A stretch of DNA of 64,000 nt from Frankia sp. R82 (lineage in GTDB: Bacteria > Actinomycetota > Actinomycetes > Frankiales > Frankiaceae): NCBI RefSeq assembly GCF_023716925.1, contig NZ_JAMQQG010000044.1, positions 25,425 to 89,424 of the forward strand. The letters run 5' to 3'. Below the pieces are notes generated by a model, which saw nothing but the letters and a program-made list of their open reading frames with translations, was not told the origin of the DNA and ran no database searches. The position numbers and the translations under genes are program-made. Shown one piece after another: positions 1-9,716 of the stretch; the stretch's first letter is position 1, and the number at the start of each line of letters is the position of its first letter.

Positions 1-1
1 C

Positions 2-523
2 AAGGCGACCCGGCCGCACAGCCTGGTCGCCCTCACCGTCGCCGTCGACCAGGCCGACGCCGACCGCCTGCGCACCGCCTGGCAGGAACGCGGCATCAGC
101 ATCGACCTCGTCGTGCTCGCCTCCCCCTATCGTGAGGTGACCCGCCCGGTGCTGGACTACGTCGCCCGCATCCGCCGGGAAAGCCCGCGCGACGTCGTCT
201 CGGTGTACGTGCCCGAGTACGTCGTCGGCCACTGGTGGGAGCATCTGCTGCACAACCAGAGCGCCCTGCGGCTCAAGGCCCGGCTGTTGTTCCAGCCCGG
301 TGTGATGGTCACCAGCGTGCCGTGGCAGCTTGCCTCGTCCAGCCGGGTCGAGGGTCGGGTCGAGCGGATCGGCGCCGGCGCCGTCCGCCGCGGCCAGTCC
401 GCACCGCAGGCGGCCCCGGCGCCGTCTGCTTCGGCTGGCGCGGCTGGGGCTGGCACGTCTGGGCCTGCCACGGCCACAGTTTCGCCCGCGCCGGCTCCGG
501 CAGCGTCCGGGGAGAAGGAATGA
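2..523 (+). CDS. APC-family amino acid permease, C-terminal part (5' end outside window)
   Basis: The reading frame is open from the left edge, so only the last 173 residues are present. The visible part is the soluble C-terminal domain that follows the membrane core in actinobacterial APC (amino acid/polyamine/organocation) permeases. It contains the typical segment ending in GHWWEHLLHNQS followed by a basic stretch and the PGVMVTSVPWQL motif. An Ala/Pro-rich tail of about 50 residues ends the protein. The stop overlaps the ATG of the next gene (ATGA), so the two genes are probably translationally coupled. This gene order, permease then TrmA-like methyltransferase just before dxs, is familiar in actinobacteria. 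Substrate cannot be told from this fragment. Confidence 0.8.
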   Translation, partial: KATRPHSLVALTVAVDQADADRLRTAWQERGISIDLVVLASPYREVTRPVLDYVARIRRESPRDVVSVYVPEYVVGHWWEHLLHNQSALRLKARLLFQPGVMVTSVPWQLASSSRVEGRVERIGAGAVRRGQSAPQAAPAPSASAGAAGAGTSGPATATVSPAPAPAASGEKE

Positions 524-1884
524 CTCCCGCTCGGCGGGTGTCGGTGCCGGCCACACCATCGTCACCGGCGGGTCCGGCGGGTCCGGCGGGTCCGGGCGTG
601 GTCGGGACGGAACGGGAACTGACGGTCGGCCGGATCGCCCACGGCGGGTTCTGTGTCGCCCGCGACGAGGGCCGGGTGGTGTTCGTCCGGCATGCGCTGC
701 CGGGTGAGCGGGTACGGGCCCGGATCACCGACGACACCCACGACCGCTACTGGCGGGCGGACGCCGTGGAGATCCTCCAGGCATCGCCCGACCGGGTCCC
801 ACCCCCCTGCCCGCACGCCGGACCGGGTGCCTGCGGCGGCTGCGACTGGCAGCATGCGACGCCCGCGGCGCAGCGACGGGGCAAGGCCGACATCGTCACG
901 GAGGCACTGCGCCGCTTCGGCGGTGTGGACGTCGGCCCCCTTGTCGTCGAGGCCGTCCCCGCCCTCGCCGGCGAGCCCCACGGGTCTGGTGAGTCCCACG
1001 GGCCTGGCGGGATCGACGGGCTGGGGTGGCGCACGCGGATGCGCTTCGCCGTCGCCGCCGACGGGCAGGTCGGCCTGCGGGCCAGCCGCTCGCACGAGGT
1101 ACTGGCCACCCCGGACTGCCGGATCGCGCATCCGCTGGTGCGCGCGGCGCTCGCCGGACAGCGTTTTCCCGGTGCCACCGCTGTGGAGGTGGCCGCGAGC
1201 CCCGCCTCCGGTGAGGTGGCCGTCGAGGTCCACACGGACGGTGGGGGGCGCGGCCCGGGGGCGCCAGTGGCACCGGATGCGCCCATCGGTGCCGGTCGGA
1301 TCGTCGAAACGGTCGGTTCGCGACGGTTCGCGGTCGGGCCGGGGGTGTTCTGGCAGGTGCATCCGGGTGCCCCGGAAGTGCTGGTCGAGGCGGTCCGCAC
1401 GGCGCTGCGACCGCGGGTGGGAGAGACCGCGCTCGACCTCTACGCCGGCGCGGGGCTGTTCGCTGCCTTCCTCGCCGAGGATGTCGGGCCGTCCGGCCGG
1501 GTCGTCGCGATGGAGTCGGACGCGGCGGCCGTCGCCGCGGCCGCCGACAACCTCGCGGATCTGCCGCAGCTGTCGCTGCGGGCCGTGCGGGTGACGCCCG
1601 CGACCGTGCGGGGCGTGCTCGGCGCTGGGCCGTCCGCTGGGCAGGTGCACTGCGCGGTCCTTGATCCGCCCCGGGCCGGGGCCGGGGCCGAGGTCGTGGC
1701 CGCGCTGCTGGGCCACCACCCACGTGCCGTCGCCTATGTCGCCTGCGATCCGGTGGCGCTTGGGCGCGACCTGGCCACCTTCAGGGCTTGTGGTTACTCC
1801 ATGACAGCGCTGCGTGTGTTCGACCTGTTTCCGATGACGCAGCATGTTGAATGCGTAGCACTGTTCGAACCCAACGTCAGGTAG
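520..1884 (+). CDS. TrmA/RlmD-type class I SAM-dependent RNA (uracil-5-) methyltransferase
   Basis: The protein has 454 residues. A TRAM RNA-binding domain lies at about residues 30-88. A cysteine cluster follows (Cys97, 105, 108, within CPHAGPGACGGCDWQH), with a likely fourth ligand in TPDCRIAH near residue 200; this is the Fe-S signature of the TrmA/RlmD family. The C-terminal Rossmann domain shows the SAM motif LDLYAGAGLFAAFLA, the LDPPRAG motif and VAYVACDPVALGRDLA, whose Cys is the expected nucleophile. The start at 520 was chosen because it overlaps the permease stop as ATGA and gives a normal family length. The family methylates C5 of uridine in tRNA or 23S rRNA; the specific target is not predictable here. 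Confidence 0.9.
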   Translation: MTPARRVSVPATPSSPAGPAGPAGPGVVGTERELTVGRIAHGGFCVARDEGRVVFVRHALPGERVRARITDDTHDRYWRADAVEILQASPDRVPPPCPHAGPGACGGCDWQHATPAAQRRGKADIVTEALRRFGGVDVGPLVVEAVPALAGEPHGSGESHGPGGIDGLGWRTRMRFAVAADGQVGLRASRSHEVLATPDCRIAHPLVRAALAGQRFPGATAVEVAASPASGEVAVEVHTDGGGRGPGAPVAPDAPIGAGRIVETVGSRRFAVGPGVFWQVHPGAPEVLVEAVRTALRPRVGETALDLYAGAGLFAAFLAEDVGPSGRVVAMESDAAAVAAAADNLADLPQLSLRAVRVTPATVRGVLGAGPSAGQVHCAVLDPPRAGAGAEVVAALLGHHPRAVAYVACDPVALGRDLATFRACGYSMTALRVFDLFPMTQHVECVALFEPNVR

Positions 1885-2193
1885 CTCGGAGTGCTCGCTT
1901 CATCCCGAAAAGCCGTGATTCATGGTGGTGGGGGGTGTGGCTGCTCGCCTGTGCGGCCGGGTGATGCCACGGCGTGTTGTTGGGTGACCCGCCGGCACGC
2001 GACACTCTTCTACGTGCCCGAATCCGAACAAACGGTGGGCGCCAGAGGCGGCTGATACTACCCCGTCGGGACCTATTACCCTGCGTTCCACGAGGAACTC
2101 ACATGTCGTCTGGGTGTCTGCGGGGCCCCGGCTGACCTGCGTAGACTTTGCCGGACCCGGACCGATCCCCTTTCGGGAGAGGGAGTTCCCGCC
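1885..2193. promoter_or_regulatory. Intergenic region carrying the dxs leader and promoter
   Basis: No gene is supported in these 309 bases. The segment contains an A/T-richer patch near 2060-2110. A possible -10 element (tagact, about 2142-2147) lies some 50 bases upstream of dxs. A purine-rich Shine-Dalgarno stretch (gggagagggag, 2175-2185) precedes the GTG start. Promoter assignment is inference from composition only. Confidence 0.35.
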
Positions 2194-4218
2194 GTGTCGC
2201 TTCTGTCCACGATCAGCTGTCCCCAGGACGTCAAGCGCCTCGACCACGAGGAGCTCGGCACCCTGGCGGCCGAGATCCGCGATTTCCTCATCCACGCCGT
2301 TGCGCGTACCGGGGGCCACCTCGGCCCCAACCTCGGGGCCGTCGAGCTGACGCTGGCGATCCACCGAGTGTTCGACTCGCCGTTCGACCGGGTCCTCTGG
2401 GACACCGGGCACCAGTCCTACGTCCACAAGATGCTCACCGGTCGGGTGGACGACTTCGACGGGCTGCGCCAGAAGGGCGGCCTGTCGGGCTACCCGAGCC
2501 AGGCGGAGTCCGAGCACGACATCATCGAGAACTCGCACGCCTCGACGGCACTGTCGTACGCCGACGGACTCTCCCGTGCCTACGCCCTGCGGGGCGAGGA
2601 CCGGGCCGTCGTCGCCGTCGTCGGTGACGGCGCGCTGACCGGCGGTATGTGCTGGGAGGCGTTGAACAACATCGCCGCCGGCGACCGTCCCGTCGTCGTG
2701 GTCGTCAACGACAACGGCCGGTCCTACGCGCCGACGATCGGTGGTCTCGCCGACCATCTCGCCGCGCTGCGCCTGGCCCCCGAGTACGAGCAGGTCCTCG
2801 ACGTCGTCAAGCAGGTCCTCGGTCGCACGCCGCTGGTCGGCGCGCCGCTGTTCGACGCGCTGCACGGCATCAAGAAGGGCATCAAGGACGTCGTTCAGCC
2901 GCAGGGGATGTTCGAGGATCTCGGGCTGAAGTACGTCGGCCCGGTCGACGGGCACGACACCGCCGCGGTCGAGTCGGCCCTGCGCCGGGCCCGTGACTTC
3001 GGCGGTCCAGTGATCGTCCACTGCGTCACCCGCAAGGGTTTCGGCTACCCGCCGGCCGAGCAGGACCAGGCCGACAACTTCCATGGCGTCGGCGTCATCA
3101 ACCCGGTCACCGGCAAGCCGATCTCCACCGCGAAGAGCACCAGCTGGACGAACGTCTTCTCCGACGAGATCGTCCAGATCGGTGCCGAGCGGCCCGACGT
3201 GGTCACCCTGACCGCGGCGATGCTGGCCCCGGTCGGCCTCAGCAAGTTCGCCAAGGCCTACCCCGACCGGGTCTTCGACGTCGGCATCGCCGAGCAGCAC
3301 GCGGTCACCTCCGCCGCGGGCCTGGCCATGGGCGGGCTCAAGCCGGTCGTGTGCCTGTACGCGACCTTCCTCAACCGCGCCTTCGACCAGGTGCTGATGG
3401 ACGTCGCCCTGCACCGCCAGCCGGTGACGTTCGTGCTCGACCGCGCCGGGGTCACCGGTGAGGACGGCGCCTCCCACAACGGCATGTGGGACATGTCGTT
3501 CCTGCAGGTCGTCCCCGACCTCGCCATCGCCGCGCCGCGCGACGCGCCGACCCTGCGCGCCGAGCTGCGCGAGGCCGTCGCGACCACGGACAAGCCCACC
3601 GTGGTGCGTTTCGCCAAGGGCACGGTCGCCCCGGACATCCCCGCCATCGACACCATCGGTGGCGTGGACGTGCTGTTCCGGTCCCCTGCCGTCGCCCAGC
3701 GCCGTGAGGTGCTGCTCGTCTCGGTCGGCGCGATGGCCGTCACCGCCCTCGAGGTGGCCCGCCTGGTCGCCAGCCAGGGCATCGGGATCACCGTCGTCGA
3801 CCCACGCTGGGTCAAGCCGCTGCCCATCGCCCTCGTCGACCTCGCCCGGGACCACGACCTCGTGGTCACCATCGAGGACAACGGCCGGGTCGGGGGCGTC
3901 GGCTCGACGCTCGCGCAGCTGCTGCGTGACAACGACGTCGATGTCCCGCTGCGCGACTTCGGTATCGCCCAGCGCTTCCTCGACCACGGCAAGCGCGACC
4001 AGATCCTCGCCGAGGTCGGTCTCGCTCCGCAGGACCTTGCCCGCAAGGTCGTCGAGGCCATCGCGAAGCGCCAGCCCGCGCTGGAGGACGACCCGTCCGC
4101 GGCGCCGGCGGCTGTCGCTTCCGGCACATCGGCCACCTCTGGCGGCAAGGCGAAGGCCCCCGCCGCCCAGCGCACCGGCGAGCACTCCGCCGCCCAGCGG
4201 GTCGCCGACAAGCACTGA
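2194..4218 (+). CDS. dxs: 1-deoxy-D-xylulose-5-phosphate synthase
   Basis: This enzyme condenses pyruvate and glyceraldehyde 3-phosphate to 1-deoxy-D-xylulose 5-phosphate, the first step of the MEP isoprenoid pathway. The 674-residue protein is slightly longer than usual because of an Ala/Lys-rich tail of about 40 residues. The TGHQSYVHK motif lies near residue 71. The thiamine diphosphate motif runs from GDGALTGG (about 144) to NDNGRSYAP (about 172). The transketolase pyrimidine-binding region follows with [15 protein letters not shown] and [11 protein letters not shown]. The C-terminal transketolase domain is complete. The GTG start at 2194 has a strong Shine-Dalgarno sequence, gggag, 8-10 bases upstream. 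The gene appears monocistronic. Confidence 0.97.
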   Translation: MSLLSTISCPQDVKRLDHEELGTLAAEIRDFLIHAVARTGGHLGPNLGAVELTLAIHRVFDSPFDRVLWDTGHQSYVHKMLTGRVDDFDGLRQKGGLSGYPSQAESEHDIIENSHASTALSYADGLSRAYALRGEDRAVVAVVGDGALTGGMCWEALNNIAAGDRPVVVVVNDNGRSYAPTIGGLADHLAALRLAPEYEQVLDVVKQVLGRTPLVGAPLFDALHGIKKGIKDVVQPQGMFEDLGLKYVGPVDGHDTAAVESALRRARDFGGPVIVHCVTRKGFGYPPAEQDQADNFHGVGVINPVTGKPISTAKSTSWTNVFSDEIVQIGAERPDVVTLTAAMLAPVGLSKFAKAYPDRVFDVGIAEQHAVTSAAGLAMGGLKPVVCLYATFLNRAFDQVLMDVALHRQPVTFVLDRAGVTGEDGASHNGMWDMSFLQVVPDLAIAAPRDAPTLRAELREAVATTDKPTVVRFAKGTVAPDIPAIDTIGGVDVLFRSPAVAQRREVLLVSVGAMAVTALEVARLVASQGIGITVVDPRWVKPLPIALVDLARDHDLVVTIEDNGRVGGVGSTLAQLLRDNDVDVPLRDFGIAQRFLDHGKRDQILAEVGLAPQDLARKVVEAIAKRQPALEDDPSAAPAAVASGTSATSGGKAKAPAAQRTGEHSAAQRVADKH

Positions 4219-4745
4219 CGCGCTCCACTGCCCACCGCGCAAGCGCCCCGGTCCGTCCTGCCTCGGACCGGGTGGGTCGGCCCCACCCGTCTCGGGTCGG
4301 GCCGACCCGTCCGCCTGTCCCATCGCCCGGATCGTCCGGCTGAGCTCCTGGTCGTTCGCTGACGGGACGGGACAGACCGGCGCCAGCCCTACAGGGGAGA
4401 CACCGCATACTCCCCAGTCCGAACTCGGTACTCGTCACACCTTGCAGCGGGCCGTGCGGCACGATCGCGCCATGCGGGTCGTCGTGGCGGGCAGAACGGA
4501 CGCGAACCCGCCCACGGCGACCCGTGCAGCTCACGGACCCCCGCCGCGACCGGCAACATCGTTGCAGATCGTGACACTGCCCGTTGGTGGGTCGCTCTGT
4601 CGGAACGCCCGGTCGGGCGGTTCGGACCGGGTGGCTCGGCGACGTGGTTCGCATCCGTGGCCCGCTGATGGCACGCCGATGGTCTGCCGAGGGTCTGCCG
4701 AGGGGCGGCGAGGTTGCCGGGTGGGGCGCGGCCTAGTCTGTTCTG
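4219..4745. other. Intergenic region after dxs; no supported gene
   Basis: These 527 bases hold no reading frame with convincing codon bias or a recognisable product. A GC-rich hairpin (4270-4288, listed separately) sits 52 bases after the dxs stop and could end its transcript. The promoter of the following membrane-protein gene presumably lies near the right end, but no clear -10/-35 pair is visible. Confidence 0.6.
4270..4288 (+). terminator. Candidate hairpin terminator of dxs
   Basis: The arms GGGTGGG (4270-4276) and CCCACCC (4282-4288) pair perfectly around a five-base loop. A second symmetrical element, gggtcgg/ccgaccc, follows at 4294-4308. There is no U-tract, as is common in very GC-rich actinomycetes. 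Confidence 0.4.
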
Positions 4746-5837
4746 GTGGGTCAGCACTCCGCGTCGGGCGCACGAGCACTGGCGGATGACGCCCCGGTTC
4801 CGGCATCGCCGGTCCCGAGCGCGCCCTCGGCCTCGGGTTCCGTCCCGAGCTCGTCCGCGGGGTCGTCGGGGCAGCGGAAGGAGCCTGGTTCGGGGGGGCG
4901 CGGGCCGCGTTGGTGGGTGACGCGGGGGGCGCTGGTCGTTGCGCTCGGGCTGCTCGCGGTGGCGCTGGTCGGCCAGTGGCACGATGTGCGGGACTCGTTT
5001 GCGCTGCTCACGGTGGGTGGCGTGGTCTCCTCCGGCCTGCTGACCATCGTGGCCGTCGGGACGACGGTGTTGTCCTGGCGTGCATTGCTGGCGGGGCTCG
5101 GGGCGAAACTGCCGTTGCGGGCGGCGGTGCGGATCTTCTTCGTCGGGCAGATCGGCAAGTACATTCCGGGCAGCGTGTGGCCGGTACTGGCGCAGATGGA
5201 GCTCTCCCGCGACTACGGGGTGTCCCGGCCGAAGGCCGCGTCCGCGAGCCTGGTGGTGCTCGCGCTGGCGGTTCCCAGCGGTGGGCTCGCCGCCGCGGTC
5301 ACGCTGCCGTTCGTCTCCGCGGATGCGTTGGCGCAGTACTGGTGGGCGCTGGTCGCGGTGCCGGTGTTCGCGGTGCTGCTGTATCCGCCGGTGCTGTCCA
5401 GGCTGCTCGCGCGGGCGTTTCGGCTGTTGCGTCGGCCGGGGCTGGACGTTCCGTTGACGTTGCGTCCGGTGGCGGCCGGGGCGGGGTGGCTGCTGCTCAG
5501 CTTCGTCTGGTACGGCCTGGCGACCTGGCTGCTGGTGCGCGACCTCGATCCTGGGATCGGCGGCGTGCGGCTGATCGTCCTGTCGCTCGGGGCGTATGCG
5601 CTGGCCTGGACCGCGGGGTTCCTGGTGCTGGTGCTACCGGCTGGGGCAGGGGTCCGCGAAGCGGTCCTCGTCCTGGCGCTCGCGCCGGCGATCGCGAGTG
5701 GTCCGGCGACGGTGGTCGCGTTGGTCGCCCGGTTGCTGGCCACCATCGCCGATCTGGTGTGGGCCGCGATCGGCGTGGCGCTGCGCCAACGCCAGAGCGG
5801 CGGCCCCGAGACGGGCGAACCGCCGAGCTCCGGCTGA
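4746..5837 (+). CDS. YbhN/UPF0104-like integral membrane protein (LPG synthase transmembrane region)
   Basis: The protein has 363 residues, with a Ser/Pro-rich cytoplasmic N-terminus of about 55 residues followed by roughly eight hydrophobic segments. The signature FFVGQIGKYIPGSVWPVLAQ near residue 138 is typical of the YbhN/AglD superfamily. These proteins share the membrane part of lysylphosphatidylglycerol synthases and are thought to flip or transfer lipid-linked molecules. There is no C-terminal aminoacyl-transferase domain, so a lysyl-PG synthase role is not supported. GTG at 4746 gives the longest frame; a later start nearer the first membrane segment is possible. The function is family-level only. 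Confidence 0.75.
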   Translation: MGQHSASGARALADDAPVPASPVPSAPSASGSVPSSSAGSSGQRKEPGSGGRGPRWWVTRGALVVALGLLAVALVGQWHDVRDSFALLTVGGVVSSGLLTIVAVGTTVLSWRALLAGLGAKLPLRAAVRIFFVGQIGKYIPGSVWPVLAQMELSRDYGVSRPKAASASLVVLALAVPSGGLAAAVTLPFVSADALAQYWWALVAVPVFAVLLYPPVLSRLLARAFRLLRRPGLDVPLTLRPVAAGAGWLLLSFVWYGLATWLLVRDLDPGIGGVRLIVLSLGAYALAWTAGFLVLVLPAGAGVREAVLVLALAPAIASGPATVVALVARLLATIADLVWAAIGVALRQRQSGGPETGEPPSSG

Positions 5838-6007
5838 CGGCCGGCCGGGCTCCGGCCCACGGCGACGGCCCGTCCGCAACGATGGCGCGTCGGATACGCG
5901 ATCCGGGCTGCCCGATTCCGGTAAATCCGGGCAGGATAATGCCATCATCGGCGGTTGACGTCCAAAACGGCGTCCGCTGGGGGCGGGTCGCGGCGCGAGG
6001 GGATCAG

Positions 6008-7336
6008 ATGAACGGACCGGGCAACGACAACCCGTCCGACGAGCACGCACCGGGTGGTGGCCGGCTGCCCACACCGGGATGGAACGGCCCGCCGTCTCCC
6101 GCGGATGAGACGCTGCGAGCCGCCCCCGTCGACCGGGATCTGTCCTCGCCCGCACAGCGCCCCGTCCCCCCGGCTTCGGCCTTTCGGCCCAGGCCGGCCG
6201 GGCCGGCCGCGCCTGCGGGCCCACCGGAGGGGACCGGGCCGGTCGCGGCGACCGGAGCCGCCACCACCGGTGCCGCACGGACACCCAACGTTGTACCTGG
6301 CCCGTTCGGGCCATCCGCGCCGATGGGATATCCGCCGCCCGGCGATTCTGGCGCAGCCGGTCATCTCGGCGCGTCGGCTCAGCCTCGCGCATCTGGTTAT
6401 CCCGGTGCGAATGGTCAGCCAGGGGCAGCCAGTCAGAGTGGCTGGTCCGGGTCCGCCGGGTCATCGGGTTACGGGCGGCCGGCTGGTCCGCCGGGACCAC
6501 CAAGCCCATCCGGACGGCCAGGCCCGGTTGGCCCGCCGCGTCCGGCGGTTCCGTTGCATCCGGCGAGTCCGGCAGGCCGGCCGGGTCCGGGGTGGTCAGG
6601 CCCGGTCGGGCCGGTGCAGCGGCAGCCGGGGCCGTCCGGGCTGGTGGAGCCGTCCGCGCCGATGGGGCCGTCCGCGCCGATGGGGCCGTGGGGGGCGGCT
6701 GGTCAGCCGATGGGACCACTGGCGCGCAGTGCCTGGGGCAGTCCGATCGGGCCGGGTGGGATGCCGTTGTCCGGGTCGGCGCCGCGCCGGCCGACGCGGT
6801 GGATCGTGCCGCTCGTGATCGTTCTCGTGGTCGCTGTGGGCGCGGGTGCGGCCGGTGTCCTGGTGCTGAGCCGCAGTGACAAGGGTCCGGCGAACGCCGT
6901 GCGGTCCTATCTTGCCGACGTGCGGGCCGCCCGTTACGACGCTGCCTACGGCAGGCTCTGTGCGACGGTTCGCGGGACGCGCTCCCAGGGCGAGTACAGC
7001 ACCATCATGCGGGCCTTCGACGGCGTCCGGGGCACGGTCGCCTCCTATGCGGTGCGTACCGTGCAGACCGTCCATCCCAGCGCTGCGGAGACGGTGCGCA
7101 CGGTTCAGGTGGACGTCCAGCGCAGCAGTGGCAGTGCCAGCCGGGAGTCGTATGACGTGCACAGGGAGTCCGGCGGATACTGCCTGCTGACGTTCGGCCC
7201 GCCCTTCTCGGTCGGCTCGGGTGACGGTCCGGGCAGCGGGACGGATCCCTTCGGGGGCGGTCGCAGCGGCGGTGGCAGCGGGGGTGGTGGTTCGGTCGGG
7301 CCGGGCGACGGCGACGCCTCGGTCCACGCTGCCTGA
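6008..7336 (+). CDS. Proline/glycine-rich single-span membrane protein with extracytoplasmic NTF2-like or DUF4878-like domain
   Basis: The protein has 442 residues. Residues 1-260 are low-complexity, rich in Pro, Gly, Ala and Ser with repeated PSAPMG and GPxGP steps. One hydrophobic segment at about residues 263-283 (WIVPLVIVLVVAVGAGAAGV) would anchor the protein. The roughly 110-residue extracytoplasmic part (starting SRSDKGPANAVRSYLADV) resembles small mce- or DUF4878-associated stress domains in pattern: a helix, then YDAAYGRLC, then strands. A Gly/Ser-rich tail ends it. ATG 6008 has a purine stretch (gcgagggg) just upstream and begins a polar N-terminus. Convergent MFS gene follows. No enzymatic motif is visible, and the function is unknown. 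Confidence 0.65.
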   Translation: MNGPGNDNPSDEHAPGGGRLPTPGWNGPPSPADETLRAAPVDRDLSSPAQRPVPPASAFRPRPAGPAAPAGPPEGTGPVAATGAATTGAARTPNVVPGPFGPSAPMGYPPPGDSGAAGHLGASAQPRASGYPGANGQPGAASQSGWSGSAGSSGYGRPAGPPGPPSPSGRPGPVGPPRPAVPLHPASPAGRPGPGWSGPVGPVQRQPGPSGLVEPSAPMGPSAPMGPWGAAGQPMGPLARSAWGSPIGPGGMPLSGSAPRRPTRWIVPLVIVLVVAVGAGAAGVLVLSRSDKGPANAVRSYLADVRAARYDAAYGRLCATVRGTRSQGEYSTIMRAFDGVRGTVASYAVRTVQTVHPSAAETVRTVQVDVQRSSGSASRESYDVHRESGGYCLLTFGPPFSVGSGDGPGSGTDPFGGGRSGGGSGGGGSVGPGDGDASVHAA

Positions 7337-7344
7337 GCCCAACC

Positions 7345-7390
7345 GGCCGAGGGTCGGTGAAGGATGCGAATCCTCGACCAACCCTCGGCC
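7345..7390. terminator. Bidirectional hairpin between convergent genes
   Basis: A long imperfect inverted repeat has arms of about 21 bases: ggccgagggtcggtgaagga (7345-7364) pairs with the reverse complement ending accctcggcc at 7390, with two or three mismatches. It lies nine bases after the upstream stop and 52 bases beyond the MFS stop on the other strand, so it can serve both genes. Confidence 0.65.
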
Positions 7391-7420
7391 TGATGCCTGA
7401 TGCCTGATGCCTGATGCCTG
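7389..7420. repeat. Four tandem copies of a 7-bp unit
   Basis: The unit cctgatg occurs four times in perfect tandem (7389-7416), followed by a partial cctg. It abuts the right arm of the terminator and is non-coding. This simple repeat could vary in number between strains. Confidence 0.85.
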
Positions 7421-7441
7421 CGGGCCGGTGCCGGCCGAGTG

Positions 7442-8908
7442 TCAGCCGGCAGCCTGGGCGCCCACCGGGTCCGGTCGGTCGGCGTGGACCGCGGCCGGCC
7501 TGTCGTCGGTGCTGGTGGACAGGGCGGACTGGGCCCCTCGGCGCGGCAGGGCGAACGCGGCGAGCAGGGCCATCGAGACCGCGATCGCGCCGAGCAGGAC
7601 CGCGGGCCGGGTGCCGTCGATGATGGTGGCAGGGGTGTCATAGCCGCCGCGAGCGGCGAACACCGAGGACAGCACGGCGATGCCGAGCACCCCGCCGAGC
7701 TCACGCAGGGCGTTGTTCGTTCCGGACGCCAACCCCTGGTACTGCTGGGGGACGACGCCGAGCGCGACGGTGGCGACCGGCACGAAGAACAGCGCCATCC
7801 CGACGCCGGAGATGACGAACGGGCCGACGAGGGCGCCGTAGGCCAGGTGGTCGGACAGCACGAGGCCCATCCAGGCCAGGCCGATCGCGTTCAGGGCGAG
7901 CCCGGCGAGCAACAGGGGTCGGCCACCGATGCGGTCGGAGACGGGCCCGGCAATCGGGGCGATCAGCAGCGGCATGGCCGTCCACGGCAGGGTACGGATC
8001 CCGGCCTCCAGCGGCGAGTAGCCGTAGACGTTCTGCAGCGCCTGCGCCAGCAGGAAGATCGAGCCGAACATGCCCATCGAGAACAACAGTGCGGTGGCGT
8101 TCACCGCGGCGAATCCGCGGATGCGGAACAGGCTCATCGGCAGCATCGGTGCCCCGCCACCGCGGGCAACCCGCAGCTCCCAGGCGACGAACGCGGCCAC
8201 GCCGATGGCACCGGCGATGAGCGCGGTCAGCACCGGTGTGCTCGTCCAGCCGTGCCCCTCGCCACGGACCAGCCCGAAGACGATCCCGAACAGACCCGCG
8301 CTGACCAGCGCGACCCCGGGCAGGTCGAGGCGCGACGTGCTGGTGCGCGACTCGGCCAGCGCACGCAGCCCGATCGGCAGGGCGATCAGACCCACCGGCA
8401 CGTTCACCCAGAAGATCCACTGCCAGCTGACCCCCTCGGTGATGGCACCACCGATCAGCGGTCCGACCGCGACGGCAAGCCCGGTCATCGCGCCCCAGAT
8501 GCCCAGCGCCGCCCCGCGCCGTTCGGGCGGGACGGCCCCGGCGAGCAGCGTGAGGGTCAGCGGCAGCACGAACGCCGCGCCGACGCCCTGCACCGCCCGC
8601 GCGGCGATCAGCGCCTCGATGTTCGGCGCGAGCGCCGCGGCGGCGCTGCCCGCGGTGAACACGGCGAGGCCGCCGAGGAACACCCGGCGTCGGCCCAGCC
8701 GGTCTCCGAGTGCCGCCCCGGTGAGCAGCAGCACCGCGAACGGCAGGGTGTAGGCGTTGACGGTCCATTCCAGGCCCTCGAGGCCCGCACCGAGGTCGGC
8801 GCGGATCTGGGGGAGCGCCGTGGTGACCACGAGGTTGTCCAGGGACACCATGAACGCGGCCAGGGAGGTCACGACGAGCGTCCAGGCGGTGCTGGGGCGT
8901 CGGGTCAC
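7442..8908 (-). CDS. MFS drug:H+ antiporter, DHA2 (EmrB/QacA) family
   Basis: The protein has 488 residues and about 14 hydrophobic segments, the 14-span layout of DHA2 exporters. Motif A appears as GDRLGRRRVFLGG, and motif C-like glycines are in AVGPLIGGAITEGVSWQWIFWVNVPVG. The N-terminal SLDNLVVTTALPQI matches the conserved first-helix D1 motif (LDxTIVNVALP). GTG 8908 was chosen because AAAGGAG lies eight bases upstream; an in-frame ATG at 8932 would put the start before that ribosome site. The gene follows a TetR gene on the same strand, and two copies of a shared palindrome lie between them. Self-controlled efflux of a toxic or signalling compound is the likely role; the substrate is unknown. 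Confidence 0.9.
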   Translation of the reverse strand: MTRRPSTAWTLVVTSLAAFMVSLDNLVVTTALPQIRADLGAGLEGLEWTVNAYTLPFAVLLLTGAALGDRLGRRRVFLGGLAVFTAGSAAAALAPNIEALIAARAVQGVGAAFVLPLTLTLLAGAVPPERRGAALGIWGAMTGLAVAVGPLIGGAITEGVSWQWIFWVNVPVGLIALPIGLRALAESRTSTSRLDLPGVALVSAGLFGIVFGLVRGEGHGWTSTPVLTALIAGAIGVAAFVAWELRVARGGGAPMLPMSLFRIRGFAAVNATALLFSMGMFGSIFLLAQALQNVYGYSPLEAGIRTLPWTAMPLLIAPIAGPVSDRIGGRPLLLAGLALNAIGLAWMGLVLSDHLAYGALVGPFVISGVGMALFFVPVATVALGVVPQQYQGLASGTNNALRELGGVLGIAVLSSVFAARGGYDTPATIIDGTRPAVLLGAIAVSMALLAAFALPRRGAQSALSTSTDDRPAAVHADRPDPVGAQAAG

Positions 8909-8957
8909 GACCGTTCTCCTTTCACTCTTCACTGCGAGGGGTTCGCGGTTTGTTGTG

Positions 8958-8994
8958 AGTGCTCACTAGCCTCAGAAGGTAGTAAGTGACCACT
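8958..8994. promoter_or_regulatory. Two candidate TetR operator sites upstream of the MFS gene
   Basis: Two palindromic decamers of the form AGTGNYCACT are present: agtgctcact at 8958-8967 and agtgaccact at 8985-8994. Their centres are 27 bases apart and they lie 50-86 bases upstream of the exporter start. The second sits inside a larger inverted repeat, gaaggtagt...actaccttc (8975-9000). A third copy precedes the tetR gene. Confidence 0.65.
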
Positions 8995-9080
8995 ACCTTC
9001 TTGGGTGAATGTCTGGTGGCGGACACTGAAGGCGGATGTCGAAAGCCGGCGCGCCGACGCCTGGGTGGGGCGGGAAGGCC

Positions 9081-9704
9081 TCAGTCGGCGGTGGCTGGAG
9101 GCTCGTCCACGGCGTCGTCGGAGGTGGAACCAGGCGACCCGGGGTCGGGGGAGAGGAAGGTCGGGGAACAGATGATCTGCGCCCATCGGTCGTCGATGGC
9201 GGGCAGGTCCATCGCGACACTCACGTTGATCAGCATCCCGTGCGCGAAGAACACCCGGATCTCGTCCTCGGGCAGGCCGGTGACCCGTTCCACCGTCTCC
9301 CACAGGCGGCGGAACCCGGTGCGGGTGGCGACCCGCACGTCCGGGTCGTAGCAGCCGGCGTAGGCGTGCAGCTGGGTGAGCAGGTAGGTACGGTCGGCGA
9401 GCAGCTCGGAGTACGACTCCTTCATCGCATCCATCGCGGCCTCACCGGTCAGCTCGCCCGCGGCCTGCTCGAACAGCGCGGCGGTGCGGGCAAAGGTGCT
9501 CTCGACGACGGCGATGAACAGGGCCTTCTTCGTCGGGAACAGGCGGAACAGGTACGGCTGCGAGATGCCCGCCCGCGTGGCGATCACCTCGGTGGACGTG
9601 CCGGTCAGCCCGCCCTCGGCGAACTCCTCGACCGCTGCCGCGAGCACACTCGCCCGCCGCTGCTCGGCGCTCATCCGCGCCCCGCCGTCCGTCCGTGTTG
9701 CCAT
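9081..9704 (-). CDS. TetR-family transcriptional repressor
   Basis: The protein has 207 residues. The N-terminal TetR helix-turn-helix spans about residues 12-58 and shows the typical order VLAAAVEEFAEGGLTGTSTE, then IATRAGISQPYLFRLFPTKK. The C-terminal ligand and dimer domain is divergent, and it ends in an acidic/Pro-rich tail. ATG 9704 is preferred over ATG 9725 because the upstream start would lie inside a candidate operator (9717-9726). The gene is upstream of, and co-oriented with, the MFS exporter. The same palindrome lies before both genes, which fits autoregulation plus control of the pump. Confidence 0.9.
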   Translation of the reverse strand: MATRTDGGARMSAEQRRASVLAAAVEEFAEGGLTGTSTEVIATRAGISQPYLFRLFPTKKALFIAVVESTFARTAALFEQAAGELTGEAAMDAMKESYSELLADRTYLLTQLHAYAGCYDPDVRVATRTGFRRLWETVERVTGLPEDEIRVFFAHGMLINVSVAMDLPAIDDRWAQIICSPTFLSPDPGSPGSTSDDAVDEPPATAD

Positions 9705-9716
9705 GCCTCGTAAGGT

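Noticed and set aside
1900..4323. An 807-residue minus-strand frame antisense to dxs
   Set aside because: It mirrors the dxs codons, and its composition is the usual Val/Asp/Gly-rich shadow. dxs itself has full family motifs.
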